Positions 10,085 to 21,891 are shown, counted from the stretch's first letter. The stretch is 64,000 bases of DNA from Gloeopeniophorella convolvens (GCA_022496205.1 WTXD01000013.1:434001-498000), one strand, 5' to 3'. The notes: generated from the letters alone by a model not told the origin. Made by a program: numbers and translations.

Positions 10085-12565
10085 TCAGAACTCGAAACCC
10101 TCCGAGCGGAAGACGTTGAGGTTGGGGTTCTCGTTCGTCAGATCCGCGAGGTCCTTGCGGTCCTGTGAAACGCATCAGCACCCGACGCGCCCGCCCGCGC
10201 ACAGACAATGCACGCACCATAGCGAGGAATGCGCGGCGCAGTGTCTGCCACAGCTGCTTGCTCTTCTCGCCCGTCGCCTCCTGCATCGACAGCGCGCTCA
10301 GCAGGTGCTCCGCGGCCTCCCTGTGCGCGCCGATATTCAAGCCTGTAGTCCCACACGCGTCAGAACCTTATGCGTCACACTTAGGAGTTGGCAGTGGGGC
10401 TTACAGGCAACGCCGACGTTGTAGATCGCGCGGGTGTATGTGGGCCGCAGCGTGAGCGCCTCGCGGTACGCGCCCAGGGACTCCTCGGGCTTGTTCCCGT
10501 TCGAGAGCGAGGAGCCGAGGCGGTTCCACAGCAGATAGTCCTGCCGCACGCAAAACGCAATCAGCGCCCCCATCGTTCACATCCGGCGGCTCGGGCACGC
10601 ACCGTCGGCCGCGCGCCGAGCGCCGCCTCGAAGCAGTCCTTGGCGCGGTCGTACGCGCCGTTGGTGTAGAAGAGCACGCCGAGCGCGAGCTGCACGTCCG
10701 GGTCGATGACGCCGTCCGCGTGCTGTGCGCGTGCGATGCCGAGGAACGCGTCTGTCACGACGTTGTGCGAGTGCCACGCCGACTTGGATAGCGCGTCCTC
10801 CATCTCGGGCGAGACGGGTGCATCGGGGAAGCGCGCGCGCAGCCAGCGCATGAGCATCGTGTGCGACCCGCGGTCGAACGACTCGTTCGTGTACGAGATT
10901 GCGAGCGACTGGGGGAGATAGATCGGCGGTCAGGCACAGCGGAGGGGCATTGGGGTAAGTGGGCGGCGTGACGTACGAGCATGCCTGGGCCGGCGGCACC
11001 TGACTCCTCAGCGATGCGCACGCCCTCGCTGAGGGCCTTCATGCCGAGCTCCTCGCGCTCGTCCATGTTGCGTGTTTCGCCAAGTAGGATCCACGCCTCG
11101 TAGCCGCCCTCGCCGAGCTCGCCCTTCTGGATGGCGGCCTCGAGAAGCAGCGCGACCTCCGACAGCGAGGCGTTCTGCTCGAGCATCATCTTGGCCTGCG
11201 CCAACGGCGACTGTGTCGAGGACGACGGGTCGAGGTACTTGTTGTGCTCCTCTGCGCGGTGTGAGCGAAAGCGGGACAGTGCACGCGCACGGAACAGGCG
11301 GCGTACCGAAGGTGTAGGCGTCCAGGATAGGCAGGCCCTCGTGATCGAACTTGACGCTGTGGCCGAATGTATCGTCCATGTCGGCAGCCGTTTCTTCCCA
11401 GGCGTGCTGCATCGCCGTCGAGTAGTCTTCCCACTCGCCATCCTCGCGCTGCGCACTCATCAGGTTGTTGAACTCGGCTTCCCACTTGGCCATCTCCTCC
11501 GGCTTGGGAGGCATGTCGGAATTTTGGAGCTGCTCCCAAACGCTGTGGAAATGGAGGTGCCATCAGCTCCGCCGAACGGTAAGCGGCGCGTTTCAGACAA
11601 ACTTTTTGAATTCGACGTGACCAAGCACTTCCTCGGGAGTGGCTGCGGGAGCATCATCGAGCGACGTCTTGCCAAGATCCTTTTCTAGTTCCACCACCGG
11701 GTCCGCGAGAGCCTCGGCCTGGGCGGGGGTAGTCTCGAATGATGACGCAACCTGGGCAAACGCCGCATCGAAGTCAGTTTCCTTGAATTTCCCCTTGCCC
11801 TTGATGTCGAGAACGGGCGCCTGTCCATCAAAAGACTGTAGGTAATTTTGCGGCATCCCGTTGAAGCCGCCGTAACGGTTCGCCATCGTGCCAAAGGCGC
11901 TTCCCGACATATACTGGGCCTGGGTCGCTGTTTGCGGCGTCAGAATGGGCATGATCACCGAAGCTGACGTGAACGCACTGTTGGTGGGGGTGGCGCTCTG
12001 CTGGACCGGGGGACCGTGTGCGAACGCCGCTGGGCTGAACTCGTTTGCCCAGCCTGCCTGGGACATTGCGTTGTGGGGAAGAGCGGGGGCGCTCTGGGTG
12101 CGCTGGACGTCCGCCCAAGCGTTATTTAGATTTGACGACATGCCCCGGTTAGCCACGGTGAGAGGAAGCTGGCGGGCCATGAGATCCTGCATCGGCGCCA
12201 TCTGAGCTGGGGAGAATGAGGGTCCCGAAGCGGGGCCCTGCTGTGCCTCGAAAAACTGGCGAGCCATCGCCATGTCATGTTCTGCGATCGCATGGTTGGA
12301 GGAGGACGGTAGATGGTGAAGCTAGAACGGCTCGAGGTGAGATGAAAGGCCTCGGTTGCTCCGGAATCGCTCACCCTCGAGGAAGAAGGCCCCGCAATGC
12401 GATCCTGGGGTAGGGCAAAAAGGTGAGCCGGGTATGAATGTATGCGGGGGTAAGCGGGCAGACCTGTTGCAAGCTGCGGTCGCCGTCTGTGTGCTTGAGG
12501 ACCTGGGAGAGAGGGTTGACCTCTACTGCGCACTCTGCGCCTGACATGAGACCAGCAAGAGACAT
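10085..12565 (-). CDS. PEX5: Peroxisomal targeting signal 1 receptor PEX5
   Basis: Cycling receptor that carries SKL-type cargo to the peroxisome. The N-terminus MSLAGLMSGAECAVEVNPLS holds the conserved cysteine (position 12) used for ubiquitin-dependent recycling. A long disordered region follows with pentapeptides of the Pex13/Pex14-binding WxxxF/Y type, WANEF and KWEAEF, plus related Trp sites. The C-terminal half is the TPR array: EAWILLGETRNMDEREELG, DPDVQLALGVLFYTNGAYDR, DYLLWNRLGSSLSNGNKPEE and YTRAIYNVGVAC are TPR helices in order. The protein ends NLNVFRSEGFEF at 10085-10087. About eight short introns interrupt the gene. The start at 12565 is chosen because the N-terminal motif is conserved at that exact position. 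It shares a 220 bp divergent intergenic region with the ETF-alpha gene; both serve fatty-acid oxidation, so co-regulation is possible but not shown. Confidence 0.93.
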
Positions 12566-12785
12566 TATTACGGAAGGAGATGCAGAGATGTGTGGATGGT
12601 TTGTGATGGATGCCCTGACCAAGTCTTGCTTTTGAAGGAGGCTCAAGCGAGACCCACTCCGCCCGTCCGGCGCCCCACGTGATTCTGCGGCCTCAATCCA
12701 GCGCCGAAACTCCGATCCCGGGAGCCTCGCGTTACTGTTACTTACTTACTCCGACCTCCTCAGGAGCTCGCCTCCTTGTCGCACC
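12566..12785. promoter_or_regulatory. Shared divergent promoter region of PEX5 and ETFA
   Basis: 220 bp separate the start codons of PEX5 and the ETF alpha-subunit gene. The ttactgttacttactta run (about 12733-12750) is AT-rich. No clear TATA box is present, as is common for housekeeping genes. Confidence 0.45.
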
Positions 12786-13945
12786 ATGCTACGCGCCCGT
12801 CATCTCTCCGCTCCTCGCAGATTCATCGCCCGCTCATACGCAACCGCTGCATCGCCACATGCACTCGTCTTGCTCGAGCATAGAAACGGCGCCATCGAAT
12901 CTGGCTCGCTCTCAGCTCTGACCGCCGCGCAGGAGCTTGGCGGACAGGTCACCGGCCTCGTAGTCGGCGGGTCTGACCAAGTGCAGCCGGTCCTCGAGGA
13001 GGTCAAGAAGTACGTCTTGATGACTCGTTGGTGTTTCGCGTGCTGGCCTCACACATCTCGGCAGGCTCAAGGGCCTTTCGACAGTCCTGCACTCTTCTTC
13101 CCCGCAGTATTCTTCGCCAGTACCGGAGATTGTGTCGCCTCTTCTCGAGAAGCTGCTTGGCAGCGGCACCCCATACACGCACGTCGTGTCCTCCCACTCT
13201 TCGGCAGCCAAGTCACTCCTCCCGCGCGTCGCTGCACAGCTCAACGTCCCCGCGGTCTCTGACATCATCTCTGTCTCGCACGATGCCTCCTCGAACGCCA
13301 CGACCTTCTCGCGGCCCATCTACGCTGGCAACGCGATCGCAACCGTCCGTGCGCCGTCGTCTGTCCCACTCAAATTCTTTACTGTGCGCTCCACGGCGTT
13401 CTCGACTGCCCCATCGGATGACAGCGCCTCCGTCACGCTTGAGGAAGTTGCTCCCGTCGAGGTCGCGGATTCACCAACGCAGCACGTCAAGACGGAGCTT
13501 ACCAAGTCGGACCGGCCGGAGCTCGGCGTCGCGTCTCGCGTGGTGTCCGGTGGACGCGCGCTCAAGAACGCAGAAACGTTCAAGGCGACCCTCGATCCTC
13601 TTGCAGACGTTCTCGGCGCCGCCGTCGGCGCGTCGCGGGCAGCAGTCGATGCGGGCTACGCGGATAATTCGCTGCAGGTTGGCCAAACCGGCAAGGTGGT
13701 CGCCCCGGAGCTCTACGTCGCGCTCGGCATTTCCGGCGCGATCCAGCACTTGGCGGGCATGAAGGACTCGAAGCTTATCGTTGCAATCAACAAGGTGATA
13801 CCCTCGTATTCTTGTGCGTTTCCCTCACGCGCTGACGAGACGGCCCAAGGACCCGGATGCTCCGATATTCCAGGTCGCGGATGTCGGGTTGGTGGCGGAT
13901 CTGTTCGAAGCAGTGCCGCAGATAGTAGAGAAACTGAAGCAATGA
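12786..13945 (+). CDS. ETFA: Electron transfer flavoprotein alpha subunit, mitochondrial
   Basis: FAD-binding subunit of the mitochondrial matrix heterodimer. It takes electrons from acyl-CoA and other dehydrogenases and passes them to ETF-ubiquinone oxidoreductase. Three exons fit in frame, 12786-13009, 13065-13794 and 13850-13945, giving 349 residues. The N-terminus [20 protein letters not shown] is a typical Arg-rich presequence. The N-terminal domain ([39 protein letters not shown]) is followed by the C-terminal FAD domain. That domain contains [49 protein letters not shown] and [20 protein letters not shown]. The last exon encodes [20 protein letters not shown]. The conserved Arg of SRAAVD and the QTGKVV loop contact FAD in the family. 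Length and motif order are normal. Beta-subunit gene not in this window. Confidence 0.95.
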
Positions 13946-14567
13946 TTTCGTACACTCTCACGCGACGGGCGCGTGCAGCATCGGATCACGAGCTTGTGGT
14001 GGAACATACAAACCTCTTGCTACCCCAACACGTTCCCCTGGATCACTACTGGCCTTACCTAACAAGCACACTCTTTTGTTGCATATGTGCGGGTGTGTAG
14101 GTATTACAGCAGACCTTCAGGCGACATTTTCGCGTCTAGCGCACCGCCGGGCCCTCACTCACGCGATATCTTTATCTTTATGGCAACCTTCGGGTCTTAC
14201 CACGCGGCAAGAGGCAGTCCCTGCATTCTTTTGAGTAAACCCACGCTTGGTCCGTTTGATCGCAACTTGGCGCTTTGCTGGACATGCGACCGTTGCGTTG
14301 CTCGCGCCCGTCTTTTTTCCAGTGAAAGAGCACAGACGACTTACGTGCGAGTGCTCGTGATTGTATGCGGACGCGGCAGTTATCTTGACACCATCCTTGT
14401 GTCATTCCCCTCTGGATGAAAGCGCCATTTCGATACTGGTTTTCCTGCGGCCATCCTTGGCGAGTTGTGACTTCGCGAGCATATCGCTTTGCACGTGATT
14501 ATGTCACGTCGCGTCGCGCTCAGCTCTTCTACGCTCACTCACTTTGACCTGCTCTGCATATACTAAC
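13946..14567. other. Intergenic region upstream of the REC114-like gene
   Basis: About 0.6 kb between two same-strand genes. It contains short frames only, and nothing recognisable. It should hold the ETFA 3' UTR and the promoter of the REC114-like gene. Confidence 0.35.
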
Positions 14568-15910
14568 ATGCTCCGCTCTACCGTCACTAGTGGCTCCTAC
14601 ATCCTCGAAAAATACTCTAGGTCGTACCCGCCGCCCGCATCCGTGCAAGCGCAAGCACACTCTCAAAGTCAAACAACCGCCGCCAGACAGCCCGAATGGC
14701 AGCATTTTGTCAACCCCGTTATCAAACTTACGCTCGACATCAAGAAGTCGATGGACAATAGCTTCGAGTCGGTGTGCTTACGCATAGCGTGGAATATGAT
14801 GGACCACGATACGGTACAGCGCGAGATCACGATGGTGGGCGCGCAAGCGGGCGCATATACACGCATGTGTGCCAGGCTGACGTGAGCGCTGCCAGGAGGA
14901 CCTCGACCTCCTGTCGTTCTCTGCCGACCTGGGCTCCCAGATGACTCCGGTGCAGGGCTTACCGCTCAAGGCCGTCTACCGCGGCGTAGTCGTAGGCATC
15001 CGGTACCAGTACCCGCTCTCCGTGCCCGCAACATCACCTGCCGTACGTGCGCATACACCCCGCGCGTTTGCTGTGCCTCTCCTTATTGAGAACGCCACGC
15101 AGTCATACCGGCGATTCCAGGTGAATTTTGCGTCTACGGCAGAGGCCACGCAGTTCGTCGACGCCATCCGGCCGGTGTGCCCGTGCAAGGAGAACGCCGG
15201 GCCCCCAGCGCCTCAGATCCCGACGCACAACCCTGCAATACAAGCTCCTCCAGTGAGCATGAATGCAGACCACCCCGCGGGACAGGCCCCGCTGTCTCGG
15301 TATCACACCAGCACCCTGGGCTCGAACCAGGTGGCGATGCCGCCCCCGGCCGCGCTCCAACGGCAACACACCACGTTGGCGGAGAGCGCGTACCGCCGCA
15401 GTCACGCCCAACAGACGACGCGCTTCCCGCCGTCATCAAGCTCCGACCTCTCCCTGGCGCCGTCCTCGGACCTCGCCCCGTCATACACGACCGTACCCGA
15501 CGGGTCGTCCTCACGGCCCTCCTCCGCGCTGCCAGAGGCGCCCGTCAGTCAGCCCGCGACGCAGTACGAGGCCCCGCCCAGCTCGTCGCTGCCGCAGTCG
15601 TCGCAGCCGACGCCCTCAGCAGCAACGCTCGCGCTGCAGGGGTTCCCGTCCGCCACGCCGGACGGACCGGCGCCGCTGAAGACTCGCGAAGCGTTCTTGG
15701 AGTCGCTCCGGGAGGTGCCGGAGCTTTATAACCTGACGCGGTCAGAGTTGGAGAACCTTGTCAGCGTCGTTGTGCGCGAGCCTGGGTTTCCGAGGCTTGT
15801 AGGTCGATTCTTCGTAGTCCTCGTTTGGTTGCATTTGCTGAGTGGCGGAATCGTCCTAGCTCGCGTCGCTCGACTCGATGTGGGCCGTTCACGGGTTTCT
15901 GAAGCAGTGA
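14568..15910 (+). CDS. REC114: REC114-like meiotic recombination protein
   Basis: Candidate accessory factor for Spo11-dependent meiotic double-strand breaks. The gene fits three exons, 14568-14834, 14896-15798 and 15860-15910, giving about 406 residues. A second, in-frame 48-nt intron near 15042-15089 is possible and would shorten it to 390. The N-terminal ~200 residues look like the REC114 PH-like fold: SGSYILEKYSR, LTLDIKKSMDNSFESV, LPLKAVYRGVVVGIRYQYP, and RRFQVNFASTAEATQFVDAI followed by RPVCPCK. The middle is a Pro/Ser/Gln-rich disordered linker. The C-terminus holds the helical segment ELYNLTRSELENLVSVVVRE and, across the last intron, LASLDSMWAVHGFLKQ. This layout of N-terminal PH-like domain, long linker and short C-terminal helices is that of REC114/Rec7. 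Sequence conservation in this family is low, so the call is an inference from layout and motifs. Confidence 0.6.
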
Positions 15911-16035
15911 GGCACAGTGCGCAGATAGATAGGTCGACTTGTCGATGAGACTTTGCAATGCAACTACTTTATGTATATCGAACAGCCCCAATTCTGTCAT
16001 GGTTGTACAAGTCACTGTCGGGTGAACCTCCATTC

Positions 16036-17457
16036 CTAGGCCTCGTTTCCGGTCAGCAACCAGCGAAGCCCGGCTCTGATATCCGATTCGAATTCCCCGG
16101 TTGCTTTCAGCGTCCAGTATTCCATCTGGAACGCATGCGGGAAACCCGGATACCTGTGCACCGGCGCATCAGTTCAGCAGCACACCGAAATTCCGCGGCT
16201 AAGCCCGACGTGATACGCGCACTTTCACCAGTGTCTTGTTTCCGGCCTCCCGGAGGAGTCGATCGTAAAGGAAGGCCTCGTCGCGGAGAGGGTCCATGCC
16301 GCAGATCTGGAAGAATGCGGGTGGGAGGGCGGCGTGCGATTTCGCGAGGACGGGCGCGAACTCTGGGTCGTCACGGGGCGCGTCGTATAATTCTGCGCAG
16401 AAGTGAGCTCGGGTTCAGCCTGACGTGCAGCAGGGGTCCTCACTGAGGAACCAGACGGTTGCGTCCTTCCTGAGCCGCGGCACATCCTTGTTCTGCTCCA
16501 TGGACAGCAGCTCGCCTGGGAACCTGGAATACGTAGACTTCAGTGAGCAGCCGCTAGCGCATGCACTGTGGCGCGCATACTTATCGTGTGCGTCGGTGTG
16601 AATCAAGTTCGCGCACGAGAGATACTGTCCGGTGATGGGTGTATTGCGGAAGAACGGGTCGTCGCGGGCGCGGAGGGCGACCCCTGCCGAGAGGTTGCCG
16701 CCTGCAGAGCATCCGCCAACGAGAAATCCTTTCTTCAGCGACACGGACAGCGCGTCGGCATTGGTGACCGCCTGTTGGTATGCATTAGCCATGGCGGTAT
16801 GGGGGGTCGGCGCACGAGGCGCTCACCCATTTCAGCGCTGCGTAGCAGTCATTCAACGCCGTTGGAAATGTGTGTGTTGGGGCCAAGCTGTCCAGCACAT
16901 ACTGAGCGGGGCACGCAGAGAGCAGGGCTGACAACAGCGACTGACCGGTACTCAACGTTGAGCGTTGTCACTTGGAGCTCCGTGGAGAGGTTGCGCATGA
17001 AGTAATCGTCCAGGCCAACATCCCCGAAGGCGTAACCTGCGATAAGCCGGGAAAGCAAACACTGGTCAGAGCGTTGCTTGCTGGCACGTCAGGCCTACCC
17101 ACCTCCACCATGGGCCCAGACCAGCAGTGGATACGGGCCTCCTTCGCCAGTGCCAGGGATCACAGCGCGAACCAAGATCTCGCCGCCTTCCACCGGAACT
17201 TTGTGATCCTGGACGCGGTATTTGGCATCTGCCGCGGTCGGGGGGATCTTTACATACCTCACGCCAGAATAGTCAAGAGACTTACCAGCGGGGAGACGTG
17301 ACTCTTGCCAGGCCGACACGGCAGCTTGCCTGGTGGCTACGAAGCCCTGTTGCATAGTGGCGATATCTTCATTGATTGGTAATGGCACCTCGGGGTGCTC
17401 CTTTAAGTATGCGGCTAGCTCGGGGTCGATCTCAGACAGGTGGGCGTACTGCGACAT
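16036..17457 (-). CDS. Alpha/beta-hydrolase fold-3 esterase/lipase-like protein, copy A of three
   Basis: Hormone-sensitive-lipase-type hydrolase, probably acting on short or medium esters; the substrate is unknown. The start MSQYAHLSEIDPELAAYL is shared almost word for word with the two downstream copies. Conserved features in order: LLVWAHGGGG (oxyanion-hole HGGG), a DDYFMRNLSTEL and TLNVEYR core strand, GGCSAGGN (nucleophile Ser; Cys replaces the usual Asp or Gly), ALRARDDPFFRNTPITGQYL, and GMDPLRDEAFLYDR (catalytic Asp). The catalytic His is in YPGFPHAFQMEYW. The protein ends RAGLRWLLTGNEA at a TAG (16036-16038). About six short introns interrupt it. No signal peptide is present, so it is likely cytosolic. 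It is the left-most of three tandem copies in the same orientation. Confidence 0.82.
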
Positions 17458-18195
17458 CGTGGCTGGGGTATGCAATGCTACCTAGCTGTATGTGGGGAAG
17501 ACGGAGGACAGTGTGCGGCTTAAGTCGAGTGTGTAAGTATGGCGACCGAGTCATTGTGAGTGCATTGTGTTCGTAACACGGGCCCGGGCACAGTCGGCAG
17601 AAGACCCCTGCCGTACCACGCTATCGTCGTCTCCCACCATCATGTCTGACAAGCGCTGGAGACAGGCGCGTGCCCGCATTCGAGAACAAGAGCCCGAAGC
17701 AGCTGAGGTGTTGAGAGCCGTAGATTTCCCAGTCAGGGGGCAGACGGGACGCACGCAGTGCAGATCATGTGCTTGTGGTGAGAGAGAACCGACAGGAACC
17801 GACGCGGTATCGTGTGTGCCGGCGAACGTGAGGCCAAAATAACCGAAAGGAGACCGACGATCTGGTTGCGCCTTGGTGTGCCATTGCTTCCGACGGCAGC
17901 CACGGGGAGACCTCCCTCGGTGGAAGGTTCAGTGGAAGTCGCAACAAGTCGTAGAAGGAACGCCAACATCGAGTGTCATTCCCACCCCTGCTTTTGGGGT
18001 GGCGGCAAGACCATGTCTGTGAGAATGTTCCGATACCCCGCCTCGAATGGAGTCGACACAGATTGCAACAAACCTGTGGTCGCACCCTGATCATTGTCTA
18101 TAGGTCTACCGATATATCCTGATATCACAACAAGATCAGAGGGTCAATAAGTCGTCGGAAAAGTAGATATGGGATGCAACACACACATACACTAA
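17458..18195. other. Intergenic region between hydrolase copies A and B
   Basis: 0.74 kb of sequence with scattered short frames on both strands and no recognisable protein. It should contain the copy A promoter and the copy B 3' UTR. Confidence 0.35.
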
Positions 18196-19584
18196 TCAAG
18201 CTTCCTGATTTAGCAGCCATTCCATACCATCTCGTACATCGGAGTTAAATTGCTGGACCGCCTTCAGCGTTGGATACTCTACATGAAAGACGTGCGGGAG
18301 GCCAGGGTAACTGTGCGTGATCTGCCTGTCAGTGGGCCTCTCAGGCCCCGGGGCTGAGACACGCACACTTTCATACTCGTCTTGTTTCCGGCCTCGCGCA
18401 AGAGACGTTCGTAGAGCAACCCATCGTCGCGCAGCGGGTCCCATCCACAAACTTGGAGAAACGCGGGAGGGAGGTTGGCGTGAGATTCCTCTAAGACGGG
18501 AGAAAACCCAGGATCGTCGACGGGTCCCTTGCACATCTCTGCGACAGGGTCAGCGTTGAAGGATGCTGCAAGCTGCGCGCCCGGGCCCGTACCGACGTGC
18601 CAAATCGTTGCCTCCTTGTTCAGCCCTGGGGCATTCTTGTTCTGCTCCAGCGAAAGCAGCTCTCCCGGGAAGCTGATACGGCTCATCAGCTTGCGAGATA
18701 CACAAAGTGTGACACTCGTACCGGGCGTATGCGTCTGTGTGCACCAAAAATGGACAGGACAGGTACTGTCCGGTGATCGGTGCATTGCGGAAGAAGGCAT
18801 CGTCACGCGCACGCAGTGCCAGATGAGCTGCGATGTTCGCGCCTGCGGAACTCCCGCTAACAATAAACCCTTTGTCGAGTGAAACGGAAAGCGCGTCGGT
18901 GTTGTTGACGGCCTGTCGGTTCTCTTCAGTCACACTAGCCAACCAGTTGATTTCGTGAGAAAGTTACCCATTTGAGTGCCTCCCAACTGTCGCTGTGCGA
19001 CGTTGGATACGGGTACTCGGGGGAGACGCTATCCGGACACCATACTTAGTATACGACAAAAAATGCTGATGCTTGCAACGCGCCGGTATTCAACATTCAA
19101 GGTCGTCACTTGGAGGTCTACAGACAGATTCCGCAAGAAGTAGTCGTCCAGGCCGATGTTGCCGAGTATGAATCCTATACGGTATTGAGAGCCGTGGGAG
19201 ACATGGATTTCATTATATGAATACTCACCTCCTCCGTGAGTCCAGAACAACAGAGGATACTCCTCGCCTTCGTCGCCACTACCAGGGATGATAGCGCGCG
19301 CCCTGATTTCGCCACCATCTACGGGGATACTGAAATCTTGAACCTGGTACTTGGCCTCTGGACCCTCAACTCAATGAGTATAACGAGACGAGCAACGATT
19401 ATATGCACTCACCAGGAGCAAGGCGTGCTTTCTGGTGGACCTCAGCCGCCGGCTGGACGAGTTTGATAAACGCACGCTGGAAAGCCGGTATATCGACGGG
19501 TAGCGGCCTCTGCTTTCGTGGACGCTCCTTTAACAAGGCAGCGAGCTCAGGGTTCGCTTCAGACAGATGTGCATACTGGGACAT
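18196..19584 (-). CDS. Alpha/beta-hydrolase fold-3 esterase/lipase-like protein, copy B of three
   Basis: Paralogue of the flanking copies with the same exon pattern. It starts MSQYAHLSEANPELAALLKE (ATG at 19584) and ends DVRDGMEWLLNQEA (stop at 18196-18198). HSL-family features are LLFWTHGGG for the oxyanion hole, VSGSSAGANIAAHLALRARD for the nucleophile elbow (GSSAG) and GWDPLRDDGLLYERLLREAG for the acid. The catalytic His is in YPGLPHVFHVEYPT. The N-terminal lid region (PAFQRAFIKLVQPAAE) is more basic than in copy A, and the surrounding DNA is less GC-rich, which suggests faster divergence. A TTTATAGA element on the minus strand lies about 55 nt upstream of the ATG. Activity towards a particular ester cannot be read from the sequence. 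Confidence 0.82.
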
Positions 19585-20439
19585 GGGGCTTAAGAAGTCT
19601 TAGGGAAACAGACCAAAGCCATTGAAATGCGCTCTATAAAAGCCCGGTCGGAAATTTGAGATGGTCCATAATCACAAGTTTTGTGGGCACCAGGGGGGAG
19701 GACCAGCGAGCTCCGCAAATGAATGTAGATCTGAACTGATCCTGTATCAGAGAAATCTTTGGGGAGACGACAATCACCAGAGTGTACGAGAGCGTACCCA
19801 CCACAGTTGACGAGAAGCATCCAGTAGCGAAACTTTCACAAGGTGATATGCATTCCGGTAGGCTCGTCGGCTGCAGGGGTGCGGCTAAACGACGATAAGC
19901 TATTAGGGGTACTGGCACTGTGACAGCAGAACAATTGCCTGAAGTGACGCTGCACGAGGGTGTGTACGGTCAGCAATGATGATAGTCCCATCCGAAAGCG
20001 CTTCAATGGACGTATTTCCTTTGGAGATGAGCTCTAGTACTAGTGCCAACAGGCAGGTGCCTTCGCTAGGAGTAAAGCAACAGTGACGGCCATTGTACCC
20101 GACCCTGCAAGGAGAGACACGAGGCAAAGTTGACAACCCCAGCGACCTTGACCGGTAGATGGCTGTGGTAGTACTTTATATGCGCCCTGCTGGGGTGCGG
20201 AGTCCATATCTTCGAATATCGAACGTATTGAACATCGCTCCCGAAGGAAACAAGCCCGGTCAACGTCGCTCGAGGCGGCGACTTGCGGGCCGCGGGGGAT
20301 CGGCAGACCGGTCCGAGAGCAAGTCACGCGCGTGCCTAGCCGCCGGCAGTGGCATTGGAAGCAACTCATCAATGCAAACATACTAGTTGTACAGAACTTC
20401 CAGACGCCCTGTATTCGATATATTGCGCACAGCAACCGG
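19585..20439. other. Intergenic region between hydrolase copies B and C
   Basis: 0.85 kb with no recognised gene. A TTTATAGA-like box (minus strand, near 19636-19645) may serve copy B. The rest has only short frames. Confidence 0.35.
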
Positions 20440-21833
20440 TCAGGCTGTCGTCTGACCAAACAGCCAGCGCAGCCCTTCTCTGATGTCCACCTCGAACTTC
20501 TTTGCGAGCGTCAGGTCCGCGTGTGTCAGCCAGAAGCCATGTGAGACTCCGGGGTATCTATGATGCACCGGAGCGGACGTCAGAAATGCTACGAACACTC
20601 CGAGGGATATAGATATGATCACGCACGCAATAATGCGCGTCTTATTTCCGGCTTCGCGCAGCAGGCGTTCGTAGAGGAAGGATTCGTCGCGGAGGGGGTC
20701 CAGGCCGCAAGCCTGCAGGAAGGCAGGCGGAAGGTTGGCGTGCGAGCTCGCCAGGATGGGCGAGGCGTCCTGGTCAGTGGGCGTCGCATTGTATGCCCCT
20801 GTGGTCGGGTCAGCGGACGCCGAGAGCAGAGCGGCGAGAGTTGCTCACGGGAAAGGTTGACGTGATTAGCCTTCTTGAACTCTGGTGCATCCTTGTTTTG
20901 TTCGAGAGACAATAACTCATCTGGGAACCTGGCAGATGTAAGTGAGGGCAACGATCCAGGTATGTGCTATATCGTACTTGGATTGCGCATCGATGTGAAT
21001 CAATGTCGCGCAAGCCAAGTATTGCCCTGTGATGGGCACGTCGCGAAAGAACGGATCATCGCGAGCGCGGAGGGCGAGGACTGCCGCGAGGTTTGCACCT
21101 GCAGAAGTACCGCCAACGACGAATCCCTTCTTGAGATCTGCCGCGAGCGCATCGGCGTTATTGACCGCCTATCGATTTCAGTCAGATGATGGCGTCTCCA
21201 GCCTGAGTAACGGGTATTACCCATTTCAGTGCCGCATAGCTGTCGTTCACTGGAACTGGGTATGGGTATTCCGGAGCCACACTGATCAGGGGCACTCAGA
21301 GGGACAAGCTAGAGAATCTGGGGATTAAACATACCGGTAGGCGACGTTCAGCGTCGTTACTTGAAGCTCCGTGGAGATGTTGCGCAAGAAATAGTCGTCC
21401 GTACTGATACCCCCCAGAAGGAATCCTGTCGAAAGGGTGTCTTTCAGCGTCGAGCAGTTCATCAATGATGCACACCCACCTCCTCCATGGGTGTTAAACA
21501 GCAGAGGGTACTTCTTCCCTTCCTCGCCAGTTCCTGGAATAATGGCCCGGGCCGCGATTTCCCCACCTTCAACGGGTATCTTGAAGTCTTTGATCTGATA
21601 CTTGGCATCTGCTCACCTCAGCCACAGAAGACAAAACAAATGGCTTTTTTTGCCTACTGACCAGGGCTGAGGCGCGCTTCCTGGAAACTCGACATGTAAG
21701 GCTCGATCTGCTTTGTGAATAGCTCTCGTATAACGGCAATGTCCGTAGGGGGCGGCAAGATTGGCTGCGGGTTCGCCTTCAAGTAAGCATCGAACTCGGG
21801 GTCGATTGTGGACAGGTGCGCGTATTGGGACAT
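20440..21833 (-). CDS. Alpha/beta-hydrolase fold-3 esterase/lipase-like protein, copy C of three
   Basis: Third tandem paralogue. It starts MSQYAHLSTIDPEFDAYLK (ATG at 21833) and ends GLRWLFGQTTA (stop at 20440-20442). Motifs: LLFNTHGGG for the oxyanion hole, VVGGTSAGANLAAVLALRAR for the nucleophile elbow (GTSAG), DDPFFRDVPITGQYLACATL, and GLDPLRDESFLYERLLREAG for the acid. The His is in YPGVSHGFWLTHADLT. The three copies differ mainly around the nucleophile (GCSAGG, GSSAGA, GTSAGA) and in the lid. A good TATA box (TATATAAAAG, minus strand, ~21882-21891) stands about 50 nt before the ATG, so transcription may be inducible. The gene lies next to the nested mobile elements. The fold assignment is firm; the substrate is not known. 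Confidence 0.82.
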
Positions 21834-21881
21834 GGTGGGTCAGCTCTGGGGAGGCTGGAGGGTCAGGTCGGGTTAGCATAG

Positions 21882-21891
21882 CTTTTATATA
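21882..21891 (-). promoter_or_regulatory. TATA box of hydrolase copy C
   Basis: TATATAAAAG on the minus strand, about 50 nt upstream of the copy C start codon at 21833. Confidence 0.5.

Noticed and set aside
17938..17965. String resembling the 3' end of 18S rRNA (aagtcgcaacaagtcg)
   Set aside because: The match is short and imperfect, and the sequence on both sides does not continue as rDNA.
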